A stretch of 64,000 bases of DNA from Senegalia massiliensis. GTDB lineage: Bacteria > Bacillota > Clostridia > Tissierellales > SIT17. Position numbers and translations under genes: made by a program. Positions 1 to 8,206 of this stretch are shown here, piece by piece. The first letter of the stretch is position 1, and every line of letters starts with the position of its first letter. The notes below the pieces were generated by a model. The model made no database searches. It was given only the letters and a program-made list of their open reading frames with translations, and was not told where the DNA came from. Location: NCBI RefSeq assembly GCF_900626135.1, contig NZ_LR130786.1, forward strand, positions 788,064-852,063, given 5' to 3'.

Positions 1-846
1 ATTATTGACCCTATATTTATATTCGTATTAGATATGGGAATACGTGGTGCAGCTCTTGCAACAATAATATCTCAAGCTGCTTCTGCTATATGGGTATTAT
101 CTTATTTCTTTGGAGGAAAAAGTTCATTAAATATCCATAGAGATAATTTCAAATTACAATTACCTGTAGTAAAAAATATTGTTGCAATAGGTTCTGCACC
201 ATTTCTAATGCAAATAGCTTCATCTGCTATAAATGCTATACTAAATAACAACCTTCAAACTTATGGTGGAGATACAGCTATTGCTTCATTTGGTATTATA
301 AATAGTATTACCATGTTTATACTTATGCCTATATTTGGTATAAATCAAGGTGCTCAACCTATTATCGGATATAATTATGGAGCAAAGCAATTTGATAGAG
401 TAAAAAAGACTTTAAAACTTGCAGTAATAGGTGCAACTTTCATTACTGTCACAGGATATGTTATAACTAGAGCATTCCCTAAGGAATTAATTTCTTTCTT
501 TGGTGGAAATAATCAAAACTTAATTGAGATGGCTACAAACGGAATAGAAATATTCCTATTTATGCTACCAATAATAGGTTTCCAAATAGTATGTTCAAAC
601 TACTTCCAAGCAGTAGGAAAGCCTAAACATGCAATGTTTCTAAGTTTATCAAGACAGGTGGTTTTCTTAATTCCTGCTATAATATTATTACCAAAAGTAT
701 TTGGTTTACAAGGAATTTGGATGGCAGCACCAATATCTGATATACTAGCATCATTAGTTACAGGAATATGGATCACATTAGAAATGAAAAAGCTAAATGA
801 AAATACAAACATATCAAGTTTTAAACCTGTTATAGAAGAAAAATAA
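1..846 (+). CDS. MATE family efflux transporter, 5'-truncated by window edge
   Basis: C-terminal part of a MATE (multidrug and toxic compound extrusion) antiporter in the cytoplasmic membrane. The frame is open from base 1 and reads IIDPIFIF before the first internal ATG at 34, the usual MATE segment preceding GIRGAALAT, so the true start lies outside the window. About 280 residues remain, with at least six hydrophobic segments and the second-half hallmark INQGAQPIIGYNYGA. Such proteins export cationic compounds or metabolites using Na+ or H+; the substrate cannot be told. It is one of three MATE genes here (others at 34846 and 46334). It converges on the ABC operon at 898 and shares its terminator. 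Confidence 0.92.
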   Translation: MIDPIFIFVLDMGIRGAALATIISQAASAIWVLSYFFGGKSSLNIHRDNFKLQLPVVKNIVAIGSAPFLMQIASSAINAILNNNLQTYGGDTAIASFGIINSITMFILMPIFGINQGAQPIIGYNYGAKQFDRVKKTLKLAVIGATFITVTGYVITRAFPKELISFFGGNNQNLIEMATNGIEIFLFMLPIIGFQIVCSNYFQAVGKPKHAMFLSLSRQVVFLIPAIILLPKVFGLQGIWMAAPISDILASLVTGIWITLEMKKLNENTNISSFKPVIEEK

Positions 847-855
847 TATAATTTA

Positions 856-897
856 AAGCCCATATCTTTTGAATTATCAAGTATGGGCTTATTTTAT
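856..897. terminator. Bidirectional intrinsic terminator
   Basis: Nine-base arms AAGCCCATA (856-864) and TATGGGCTT (882-890) with T-rich sequence on the plus side. It lies between the convergent MATE gene and ABC permease, so it can serve both. Confidence 0.8.
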
Positions 898-2085
898 TTA
901 ACTTTTAACTTGATGTCTTCTGAAACTAATATATATAAATATAGTAGATAGTATTCCTAAGATAATCATAATGACTATAGCAGCATAGGGATAGAGTATT
1001 GGTCGTTCAAATATGTTTAGGGTATAAAACCCATTAAATAAATCATATGCTTTCGATACACCCACATAACTCAAGTTCTCTAATGTTTCTATCCAATGTT
1101 TTGAGCCATAACTAGAATAACCCTTTGGATAAGGAAGATATATCTTTATAAGTACAGGCAATATATACACCATTCCTCCTATAAAAAATGGTATAAGTAA
1201 AGATTTACTTATGGATGACAATGCTAAAACTAATAAGCTAAAGGATAATATACCAACAAAATTAAATAATATCTGAATTAATAAGAATTCAATTGTTGTA
1301 AAATCATATGGAGAATATGCTATAGGAGAAAAACTCTGTATTGGAATATCCCATACATTATTACCATATAAAATTAAAATAGTTATAAAATTAACTATAA
1401 AAACTATTATACAAATACATACTATAAAGATAAATGCAGATATTATTTTTGATGTTATAACCTTGCTTTTTCCATTTTTACTGCTAAGAATTAATCTATC
1501 CATCCTTGTACTATATTCTTCAGTAAATACACTAGATAAACCTAATAAAGAAATAGCACCCAAAGCCAAGAACCCTACACCATCAAAATACCCTAAAATT
1601 CCACCCCAAAATGACTCATCATATATCTCAGGCTTTGATATATCTTTGAGCATATTATATTCTAATTTAGATTGTTTATGCTTATAGTCATTTAAAACAT
1701 TGTTTTCTATACTATTATATAATTCATTTATTCGTTCTTCTTTTCTTTTCTGTATCCCTGCAACCATTGAAACATGTTCATACACTCCATCTAACGCGCG
1801 ATCCCTTGTACTTAACACCTCTAAAAAGGATTTTCCATTTCGAGAACCCTCCATAGCTTTCTTCTCAATTTTTTTATGACCTTCTTGAGCTAATTTTAAT
1901 TTTTCCTCAGTAAGTTTCCCTTCAAATCTGTTAAATTCTTTTTCTGCAATATTTTTATACTCTTTTTGAGTTTCATAATCATAGAAAGTACCAAATCCAT
2001 AAATCAAAATAAAAAATAATAATCCAATAAGTAAACTTCTCTTACTAATTATCTTATATAACTCAAATTTAACTAAATTTATCAC
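898..2085 (-). CDS. ABC-2 type transporter permease, last gene of the ECF-sigma operon
   Basis: Integral membrane permease of 395 aa. It has one N-terminal transmembrane helix (about 17-35), a long, charged, mostly helical extracytoplasmic loop (about 36-155), then about five more helices, the layout of ABC-2 permeases with a large external domain. Its start overlaps the ATPase stop by 4 bp, so the two are translationally coupled and probably form one exporter with the 277-aa membrane protein upstream. The large outer loop suggests an envelope-stress or peptide-related cargo, but nothing shows the substrate. It is the distal gene of the four-gene operon starting at 4303. Confidence 0.85.
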   Translation of the reverse strand: MINLVKFELYKIISKRSLLIGLLFFILIYGFGTFYDYETQKEYKNIAEKEFNRFEGKLTEEKLKLAQEGHKKIEKKAMEGSRNGKSFLEVLSTRDRALDGVYEHVSMVAGIQKRKEERINELYNSIENNVLNDYKHKQSKLEYNMLKDISKPEIYDESFWGGILGYFDGVGFLALGAISLLGLSSVFTEEYSTRMDRLILSSKNGKSKVITSKIISAFIFIVCICIIVFIVNFITILILYGNNVWDIPIQSFSPIAYSPYDFTTIEFLLIQILFNFVGILSFSLLVLALSSISKSLLIPFFIGGMVYILPVLIKIYLPYPKGYSSYGSKHWIETLENLSYVGVSKAYDLFNGFYTLNIFERPILYPYAAIVIMIILGILSTIFIYISFRRHQVKS

Positions 2086-2951
2086 TCTTCCACCTCCTTA
2101 TCAAAATAATATAGATACATATCTTCCAATCGTGGTTCTGCTTCTATAGCCTTTAGAAAAGGCTTTTTATCAGATATTATTCTAAGTTGTACACCATTTT
2201 TTCTAACTACATTACTTATTTTATAATCATTCTTTATATTTCTAAACCTTTCTTCTGTCGTAGTCCCTTTCCATACTTTTCCTTTCATGTTTTCTAATAT
2301 ATTATCTGGAGAATCTATCCCCAACAATTTTCCTTCTTTTATTAAAATTACTTCTTTAGCTATATATTCTATATCTGAAACTATATGAGTAGACAATAAA
2401 ACTATCCTATCTTTGGATATTTCTGATATTAAATTTCTGAATCGTATTCTTTCCTTTGGATCAAGACCTGCTGTAGGTTCATCTAATATCAATATTTTAG
2501 GATCATTGATCAAGGCTTGAGCTATTCCTATTCTCTGCTTCATTCCACCAGAGAATTTTCCAATTTTTCTTTTAGAATGTTCTTTAAGATTAACTAATTC
2601 TAACAATTCATCAACTTTCTTTAATGCTTTATATTGATCTATGCCCTTTAAAGCTGCTATATACATCATAAATTTATGAGCAGTAAAGCTTTTATAAAAT
2701 CCAAAGCTTTGAGGTAGATATCCTAATATATCTCTATAGTCATCCCCCATTGTAGATATATCTCTATCGTTTAATAAAATTCTACCTTTAGTTGGCCTTA
2801 ATAGATCTGCCAATACTCTCATTAATGTAGTTTTGCCTGATCCATTAGGTCCTAAAAAGCCATATACTCCTTTATCTAGTTTAACAGTAAACTTTTCTAC
2901 TGCAATTTTATCTTTATACTTCATTGTTATATTATCAATAATTAATTTCAA
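2082..2951 (-). CDS. ABC transporter ATP-binding protein
   Basis: Cytoplasmic ATPase subunit of 289 aa. Walker A GPNGSGKT is at 34-41, the signature reads FSGGMKQR, and Walker B ILILDEPTAGLD is followed by the STH switch histidine, so all catalytic elements are intact. The remaining ~80 residues form a C-terminal extension typical of ABC-2 drug, lantibiotic or Nat-type exporters. It overlaps the permease by 4 bp and the upstream membrane gene by 17 bp, indicating coupled translation in one operon under an ECF sigma factor. Confidence 0.95.
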   Translation of the reverse strand: MKLIIDNITMKYKDKIAVEKFTVKLDKGVYGFLGPNGSGKTTLMRVLADLLRPTKGRILLNDRDISTMGDDYRDILGYLPQSFGFYKSFTAHKFMMYIAALKGIDQYKALKKVDELLELVNLKEHSKRKIGKFSGGMKQRIGIAQALINDPKILILDEPTAGLDPKERIRFRNLISEISKDRIVLLSTHIVSDIEYIAKEVILIKEGKLLGIDSPDNILENMKGKVWKGTTTEERFRNIKNDYKISNVVRKNGVQLRIISDKKPFLKAIEAEPRLEDMYLYYFDKEVEE

Positions 2952-3768
2952 ATAATCCTCTCTCCTTATTTATTATATTTTTATCTATAAATATTTTTAT
3001 CTGAATTAAACTTATACTAATTCCAAGTATTGATATACCTACATATGCACTTATATTTACTAAAAGAAGCCTCTCTAAAAGTAATGGAGTATTAATAATC
3101 ATAATTACTAAACTTATCCATAATGATACTATTATAGTCATAGTATAGCTGCTCTTAATTTTCATAGCTAGCCATAGGGATATTCCAGAGATAAATGTAA
3201 AGGGAGTGAACCACATTATAGTTAATCTCAAGAAATTAAAATTACTTATAGAATATAATAACAATGTAAAAATTGTGTTTAGAATAATATTATAAAATCC
3301 AATTATAGTTAATTTGGATAGAAGTATTTCTCCATAGGATATTTTACAGCTCATTTCTATTTCCATCATACCTCTATCTCTACCTTTAAATATTTCTACT
3401 ATTCCAAATGTAAAAGGTAAGGGAGATAATGTTATAGTTATAAGATATGGATTCATATTTCGATTAAAATACATCCAAATAACTCCTATGACAAACAATA
3501 AACTACTTATTACCCAAAAGAATTTATTAATAAATGATATTTCTAACATTCCTTTTCTTATTAAATAATAAAATCTATCTATAAAATGATATTCTTTCTT
3601 TTTATCCGGTACATATTTTCGTAATTTATTTATAGATTTATCTATCTCTTTCTCACTAGGTAATTCAACAGTATAGCTATTCATCATAGACCACAAATTA
3701 TCTAATTCTTCTTCTGTTATATCTTTATATGTTTCAAAATCTTCTTTTTCTCTTTTCAATATCTTCAC
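2935..3768 (-). CDS. Membrane protein with cytosolic N-terminus, candidate anti-sigma factor or ABC-2 subunit
   Basis: 277 aa. The first ~80 residues are charged and soluble (contain TEEELDNLW and YTVELPSEKEID). They are followed by about six transmembrane helices between 85 and 265. The gene overlaps the end of the sigma-factor gene by 35 bp and the ATPase start by 17 bp. A cytosolic domain fused to a membrane anchor directly after an ECF sigma gene is the usual arrangement of membrane anti-sigma factors; the six-helix part resembles an ABC-2 permease half. That it does both jobs is inference. No zinc-binding HxxxCxxC anti-sigma motif is present. Confidence 0.65.
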   Translation of the reverse strand: MKILKREKEDFETYKDITEEELDNLWSMMNSYTVELPSEKEIDKSINKLRKYVPDKKKEYHFIDRFYYLIRKGMLEISFINKFFWVISSLLFVIGVIWMYFNRNMNPYLITITLSPLPFTFGIVEIFKGRDRGMMEIEMSCKISYGEILLSKLTIIGFYNIILNTIFTLLLYSISNFNFLRLTIMWFTPFTFISGISLWLAMKIKSSYTMTIIVSLWISLVIMIINTPLLLERLLLVNISAYVGISILGISISLIQIKIFIDKNIINKERGLFEINY

Positions 3769-4303
3769 CTCCTAATAGATTTTTCTTTAATTTACATGTA
3801 CCTTGCCTTAACCTTGATTTAACTGTTGATTCTTTGCTCTCTGTTATATCTGCTATTTCTTTTAACTTCATGTCATGATAATACCTTAATATTAGAACAT
3901 CTTTTTGATAATCAGGTAGTCTTAAAATTTCTTTTTTAACTAAGTTTCTTTCTATCTTTTTCTTTAATAAATCCCATACTTTATCGTTGTTTTCTGACAT
4001 CCTATCTTCTAGTTGAGTTTCCCTTGTTCTATTCTTAAATGTTTTACTTTTGTAATAATCATTACAATGATTAACAGCTATCTTTAATATCCAATTATTA
4101 AACTTTCCCCTTCCTTCATATTTATTTATTGATTTCATCATCTTTATAAAGACTTCTTGTGTTAAATCATAGGAAATATGATAGTCCCCAATTTTACGAT
4201 AAATATAAGAAAATATACTTTTATAATATTTCTTTACTAGCACCTCCATTGCAGCTTGAGACCCCTTATTTATTTCCTCAATAAGTTCTTCATCAGTAGG
4301 CAT
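3734..4303 (-). CDS. RNA polymerase sigma factor, ECF (sigma-70 family)
   Basis: 189 aa. Region 2 (about 24-90) holds the DNA-melting and -10 recognition segment around YDLTQEVFIKMM and FNNWILKIAVNHCNDYYK. Region 4 (about 128-178) ends in a helix-turn-helix, MKLKEIADITESKESTVKSRLRQG split over two helices, for -35 recognition. There is no region 1.1 or 3, as expected for ECF factors. It heads an operon with a possible anti-sigma/membrane partner and an ABC exporter, and an ECF-like promoter lies upstream (4344-4372), so autoregulation is likely. The inducing signal is unknown. Confidence 0.93.
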   Translation of the reverse strand: MPTDEELIEEINKGSQAAMEVLVKKYYKSIFSYIYRKIGDYHISYDLTQEVFIKMMKSINKYEGRGKFNNWILKIAVNHCNDYYKSKTFKNRTRETQLEDRMSENNDKVWDLLKKKIERNLVKKEILRLPDYQKDVLILRYYHDMKLKEIADITESKESTVKSRLRQGTCKLKKNLLGGEDIEKRKRRF

Positions 4304-4343
4304 GATATCACCCCTTTTCTCTTTAAAAACATTTCCATATATA

Positions 4344-4372
4344 ATAACGATATAACTATAAAAAAAGTTTTA
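4344..4372 (-). promoter_or_regulatory. Candidate ECF-type autoregulatory promoter
   Basis: On the minus strand, TAAAAC (4367-4372) and CGTTAT (4344-4349) are separated by 17 bases containing a T run right after the -35. This resembles the AAC / CGT core of Bacillus ECF promoters (for example sigma-W: TGAAAC, 16-17, CGTATA). It lies about 40 bp before the sigma gene start. Confidence 0.5.
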
Positions 4373-4442
4373 AAATTTAATAATTTTTTATAAAAAAATT
4401 CCCAAACTCCTTTAAAAGAAGTCAGGGACTAATATTAAAATT

Positions 4443-5057
4443 TTATTCTTTTATAATATCTACAAAATTCTTTGTCATTCTTGCTGTCATACCCCAAATA
4501 ACATAATCTCTATATCTATAAAAAAATACTGGATAAATTCCTGTTCTCCAATCATAGGCTTTTCCATTATTTATTAAATGATAAGGAAAATCATCTCCTA
4601 TCTGGGGTGAGATACCCATATTATATCTTTCAGGTTCGTTTTCTAGAAAAAACTTCAATGGAACAGTAAAAATACTTTCTACTTCAGATTTACTATAATT
4701 TATATCTTCAAAATTTATATCCTCTATAATTCCAACATAGGGATATAATGATATATTAAAAGGCATTACTATATAGTCAATAGAGTTTATAATATTTATA
4801 TTCTTTCTTTTAATATTTAATTCTTCCATTGTTTCTCTTATTGCTGCATCCTTAAAAGTTTCTCCTTTTTCTACTCTACCACCTGGAAATGATATTTCTC
4901 CTGGTTGAGTATTAAGTTTTTTAGACCTAACTTCATATAATATGTGTAATTCATCTTTTACATATATTAGCGGTACTAATATAGCAAAATCTCTATCTAT
5001 TCCTAAAGGTTTGGGGATTCTATTTGCAACTTTATTTATTATTTGATCTAATTTCAT
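4443..5057 (-). CDS. Nudix hydrolase, CoA pyrophosphatase-like
   Basis: 204 aa. A complete Nudix box starts in GRVEKGE and continues through RETMEEL (G-x5-E-x7-RE-x2-EE), the Mg2+-binding catalytic element; the usual final glycine is asparagine. Just before it, RSKKLNTQPGEISFPGG matches the UPF0035/NuCoA motif of CoA-pyrophosphate hydrolases, which split CoA or acyl-CoA to 4'-phosphopantetheine and 3',5'-ADP; the motif histidine is glutamine here. The start has an AGGTGATAAATTT ribosome site. It follows the 50-aa membrane peptide gene by 14 bp, so they likely form one transcript. CoA turnover is the best guess, not proven. Confidence 0.85.
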   Translation of the reverse strand: MKLDQIINKVANRIPKPLGIDRDFAILVPLIYVKDELHILYEVRSKKLNTQPGEISFPGGRVEKGETFKDAAIRETMEELNIKRKNINIINSIDYIVMPFNISLYPYVGIIEDINFEDINYSKSEVESIFTVPLKFFLENEPERYNMGISPQIGDDFPYHLINNGKAYDWRTGIYPVFFYRYRDYVIWGMTARMTKNFVDIIKE

Positions 5058-5071
5058 AAATTTATCACCTA

Positions 5072-5224
5072 TTATCTAAACATTGGAAATACATATCTTA
5101 CTAAAAAGTATAAAAACCCAAAAAATATAATTATATATGCTGCATATTTTATAAAAGTAGATTGAACTTTACTAGAGTCATGCTTTTTTTCAACTTCTTT
5201 TTTCTTGACTTCTTCATCAGCCAT
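5072..5224 (-). CDS. Small membrane protein (50 aa), unknown function
   Basis: Reading the minus strand gives MADEEVKKKEVEKKHDSS, a strongly charged cytosolic tail of ~20 residues. A single hydrophobic helix follows (about 27-43, AAYIIIFFGFLYFLV), then RYVFPMFR and a stop. A good AAGGAGGAATT ribosome site precedes the ATG by the right distance, and the Nudix gene starts 14 bp after its stop. The charged tail plus one helix suggests a tail-anchored or small scaffold protein. The family is not recognised. Confidence 0.72.
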   Translation of the reverse strand: MADEEVKKKEVEKKHDSSKVQSTFIKYAAYIIIFFGFLYFLVRYVFPMFR

Positions 5225-5387
5225 AGTAATTCCTCCTTATATAAATGCTATGTTTAATATATACCACTTCTGTTTTATATTAAGCACTTAAGATTCAAAA
5301 TATTGCTAAATTTTTATGTTATTTATTTTATTATAGAAAATATTGGGTATAAAGTATCTAGTCAAATAAATCATGGAGGTGTAAATA

Positions 5388-6362
5388 TTGTCTTTTAGCT
5401 TAAAAAACAATTTCATGCAACAAAAAATGATGCGTAAAGTTATTTATTCCTTAATACCAATAATTTTAGCGTCAATCTATTTTTTTGGATGGAGGTCATT
5501 ATTATTAATGACTTGGATTACAATCTGGGGTTGTGCTACAGAATACATATTTGAAAAGAAATATGGCAAAGGAAAAGTATCTGAAGCTGTAATTGTAACA
5601 TCTATTCTTTTCACATTAACTCTCCCACCTAGTACTCCTTATTGGGTAGGAACCTTAGGAATTATATTTGGTGTAATTTTTGGTAAAGCTGTATTTGGTG
5701 GTTTTGGTAAAAATGTTTTTAATCCTGCATTAGTTGCAAGAGCCTTTGTATATGTATCATTCCCACAACCACTTACTATTGAATGGTCAAATGTATCAAA
5801 CTCATTTTTAGGTGGCTTTACTCGTTATATGACTAGCTCAGTAGATGCTATAGCTACTGCTACACCTATGCTAAATTTTAGAGAAACTGGAGAACTATCT
5901 AACTACATAGATTTATTCCTAGGGAATGTATCTGGCTCTTTAGGAGAAACAAGTGCACTTTTAATAATACTTGCTGGAATTTATCTAATCTATACAAAAA
6001 CAGCCTCATGGCAAACTATGGCAGCCGTAATTTCAGGTTTTGTAGGTTTAAGTTTGATACTAAGACTTATAGGATTTACATCTGTACCAAATCCACTATT
6101 TGGAGTTATGAGCGGTGGGTTATTATTTGGTGCAGTATTTATGGCAACTGATCCTATCTCTTCTGCTAAAACTAAAGAAGGAAAATGGATTTATGGAATT
6201 TTAATTGGTGCTATCACAGTAATTATAAGAGGATATGCTTTATTTGCAGGAGGTATAATGTTTGCAATACTTATAGGAAATACTTTTGCCCCTATAATTG
6301 ATGAAGGAGTAAAATATTATAAAAAGAGTAAAAAAGCTAAGAGAAAGAAGGTTACAGCATGA
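5388..6362 (+). CDS. nqrB: Na+-translocating NADH dehydrogenase (Nqr) subunit B
   Basis: 324-aa polytopic membrane subunit that carries a covalent FMN and forms part of the sodium path. The flavinylation motif DAIATAT is at 153-159, with Thr159 as the expected FMN-linked residue. GKNVFNPALVARAF, typical of NqrB/RnfD, is at about 108-120. The protein is RnfD-sized: it lacks the ~80-residue N-terminal extension of proteobacterial NqrB. The start is TTG, 7 nt after GGAGGTG; no ATG fits better. It opens a tight five-gene run B-C-D-E-F. No nqrA precedes it. An ApbE flavin transferase would be needed for maturation and is not in the window. Confidence 0.93.
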   Translation: MSFSLKNNFMQQKMMRKVIYSLIPIILASIYFFGWRSLLLMTWITIWGCATEYIFEKKYGKGKVSEAVIVTSILFTLTLPPSTPYWVGTLGIIFGVIFGKAVFGGFGKNVFNPALVARAFVYVSFPQPLTIEWSNVSNSFLGGFTRYMTSSVDAIATATPMLNFRETGELSNYIDLFLGNVSGSLGETSALLIILAGIYLIYTKTASWQTMAAVISGFVGLSLILRLIGFTSVPNPLFGVMSGGLLFGAVFMATDPISSAKTKEGKWIYGILIGAITVIIRGYALFAGGIMFAILIGNTFAPIIDEGVKYYKKSKKAKRKKVTA

Positions 6363-6982
6363 AAAATATAAAAAAATCATTTAGTTATCCTATTATTTTT
6401 ATGATATTAGTAACTGCTTTTTTCACACTTGTATTATCATTATTAAACTATACAACTAAAGATGTTATAGCACAAAATGCACAAATAGACGAATGGAAAA
6501 CGCTTTTATATGTGTTTGATATAGATTATCCAAATGATAATGATAAAAAAATAGAGAAATTATATAGGGAACATTTAAAACCTATTAAGGTTAATGATCT
6601 AACTATTTATGAGGCAGAAAAAGATGGTAAGAAATTAGGATATGCCTTTCCTGTAGAAGGTAACGGTCTTTGGGGTACTATTAAGGGATATGCTGCTGTA
6701 GATGAGAATATAAATACTCTTTTAGGAGTTGATTTTGTATCACACAGCGAAACTCCTGGTCTTGGCGGCAGAATTGATGAAATGTGGTTTAAAAATCAAT
6801 TTAGGAATATAGATTTAGATAGAGATAATAAAAATTATCTTGAATATAGACCTGCAGCAGATGGAAATGTAGATGCCATTACAGGAGCAACTCTCACTTC
6901 TAAATCAGTAAAAAACTTATTAAATCAGGACATAGAAGAATTTAAAGACCTAATGAAAGGAGAAGATCTAAATGGCAAATAA
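6359..6982 (+). CDS. nqrC: Nqr subunit C (covalent-FMN subunit)
   Basis: 207 aa with one N-terminal transmembrane helix (about 10-31) and an outward-facing FMN-binding domain. Family hallmarks are GLWGTIKGY (104-111) and SHSETPGLGGR (128-138). The flavinylation motif is DAITGATLTS (172-181), with FMN expected on Thr178. It passes electrons between the NqrB and NqrD/E centres. It overlaps nqrB by 4 bp (ATGA) and nqrD by 11 bp. At 207 aa it is closer to RnfG in length than to proteobacterial NqrC (~260 aa), but the neighbours NqrD, E and F show that the complex is of Nqr type. Confidence 0.92.
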   Translation: MKNIKKSFSYPIIFMILVTAFFTLVLSLLNYTTKDVIAQNAQIDEWKTLLYVFDIDYPNDNDKKIEKLYREHLKPIKVNDLTIYEAEKDGKKLGYAFPVEGNGLWGTIKGYAAVDENINTLLGVDFVSHSETPGLGGRIDEMWFKNQFRNIDLDRDNKNYLEYRPAADGNVDAITGATLTSKSVKNLLNQDIEEFKDLMKGEDLNGK

Positions 6983-7604
6983 AAAAGTAAAAAAAATATT
7001 TACTTTAGGATTATGGCAAGATAATCCTATATATAGACAAATATTAGGGATTTGTTCTGCACTTGCTGTTACAAACTTAATGCTTAATTCTCTTGTTATG
7101 GGAATAGGTTTAATATTTGTTACTTCTTTTTCAGAGCTTACTGTATCAATACTTAGAAATTATACTCCTAAACATATAAGAATGATGGTCCAAGTACTTA
7201 TTATATCTTCTTTTGTAATAATAGTTGATATTGTTTTGAAAGCCTATTATCCTTCTATGAGTAAAGCTTTAGGTCCTTATGTAGGTCTTATTATAACAAA
7301 TTGTATTATAATGGGACGTTGTGAATCATATGCTCAAAATAACAAACCACTTTATTCATTTTTAGATGGTATTGCATCTGGTTCAGGTTATGCAATTATA
7401 CTTTTAATTATAGCTTTTTTCAGAGAGTTATTAGGATTTGGTTCTATATTTGGAATACAAGTATTAGGAGAATGGTTTACTAAATGGACTATTATGGTTA
7501 TGGCTCCTGGTGCATTCTTTATGCTTGGCATAGTTATATGGATAGCAAGATCACTGCTACCTAGTGAAGAAGAAGATTCATTAAAAGGGGAGGCTGTTAG
7601 CTAA
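6972..7604 (+). CDS. nqrD: Nqr subunit D (membrane subunit)
   Basis: 210 aa, six transmembrane helices. It matches Vibrio-type NqrD closely as remembered: CSALAVTN (Cys28), a VSILRN segment, [14 protein letters not shown], and [13 protein letters not shown] (Cys111). The two conserved cysteines, with their counterparts in NqrE, bind the intramembrane iron-sulfur centre of the complex. It overlaps nqrC by 11 bp and touches nqrE by one base. The sequence reads as NqrD rather than RnfE because of CSALAVT and the RNYTPKHIR segment. Confidence 0.94.
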   Translation: MANKKVKKIFTLGLWQDNPIYRQILGICSALAVTNLMLNSLVMGIGLIFVTSFSELTVSILRNYTPKHIRMMVQVLIISSFVIIVDIVLKAYYPSMSKALGPYVGLIITNCIIMGRCESYAQNNKPLYSFLDGIASGSGYAIILLIIAFFRELLGFGSIFGIQVLGEWFTKWTIMVMAPGAFFMLGIVIWIARSLLPSEEEDSLKGEAVS

Positions 7605-8194
7605 TGGAAGGTTTAAATCCGTTTGTAGTATTTTTTGCATCAATATTTACTAATAACATGATACTTACCAACTTCTTAGGTATGTGTTCATTTATTGCAG
7701 TATCTGGAGAAATTAAAACATCTTTAGGACTTGGTCAAGCAGTTACTTTTGTACTTACTTTTACTACAGTTCTAAATTATATGATTTATCATTATGTACT
7801 AGTTCCATTAGGACTAGAATACTTAAGGTTCATAATATTCATTATAAGTATTGCTGCATTTGTACAATTAGTTGAAATGATTGTTGAAAGATACCTTCCA
7901 AATTTATATTATGCCCTTGGAATATTCTTACCTTTGATTACAGTTAACTGTGCAATACTTGGTGTTTCACTATTTATGGTTATTAGAGATTATAATTTAA
8001 TAGTTTCTCTGTTGTTTGGTTTAGGTTCAGGACTAGGTTGGATGCTTGCAATAGTAGCACTGGCTGGAATTAGAAAAAGACTTAAATATGCAAAAGTACC
8101 TAAGGGACTAGAAGGACCTGGAATAACTATAATAATAACAGGTTTGATGGCCCTTGCTTTTGTTGGTTTTTCAGGAATAGTACAGATTCAATAA
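7604..8194 (+). CDS. nqrE: Nqr subunit E (membrane subunit)
   Basis: 196 aa, six transmembrane helices, inverted-topology partner of NqrD. Diagnostic stretches are [11 protein letters not shown] (Cys27), [17 protein letters not shown] (Cys116), [17 protein letters not shown] and the C-terminal [12 protein letters not shown], all as in Vibrio NqrE. The cysteines complete the intramembrane iron-sulfur site. The start ATG follows an AGGGGAGG ribosome site lying within the end of nqrD. Confidence is high that this is Nqr and not Rnf. Confidence 0.95.
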   Translation: MEGLNPFVVFFASIFTNNMILTNFLGMCSFIAVSGEIKTSLGLGQAVTFVLTFTTVLNYMIYHYVLVPLGLEYLRFIIFIISIAAFVQLVEMIVERYLPNLYYALGIFLPLITVNCAILGVSLFMVIRDYNLIVSLLFGLGSGLGWMLAIVALAGIRKRLKYAKVPKGLEGPGITIIITGLMALAFVGFSGIVQIQ

Positions 8195-8206
8195 AGGAGT
8201 GATTAG

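Noticed and set aside
4395..4440. Terminator between the Nudix and sigma genes
   Set aside because: TCCC and GGGA flank a poorly paired stem with mismatches; not convincing.
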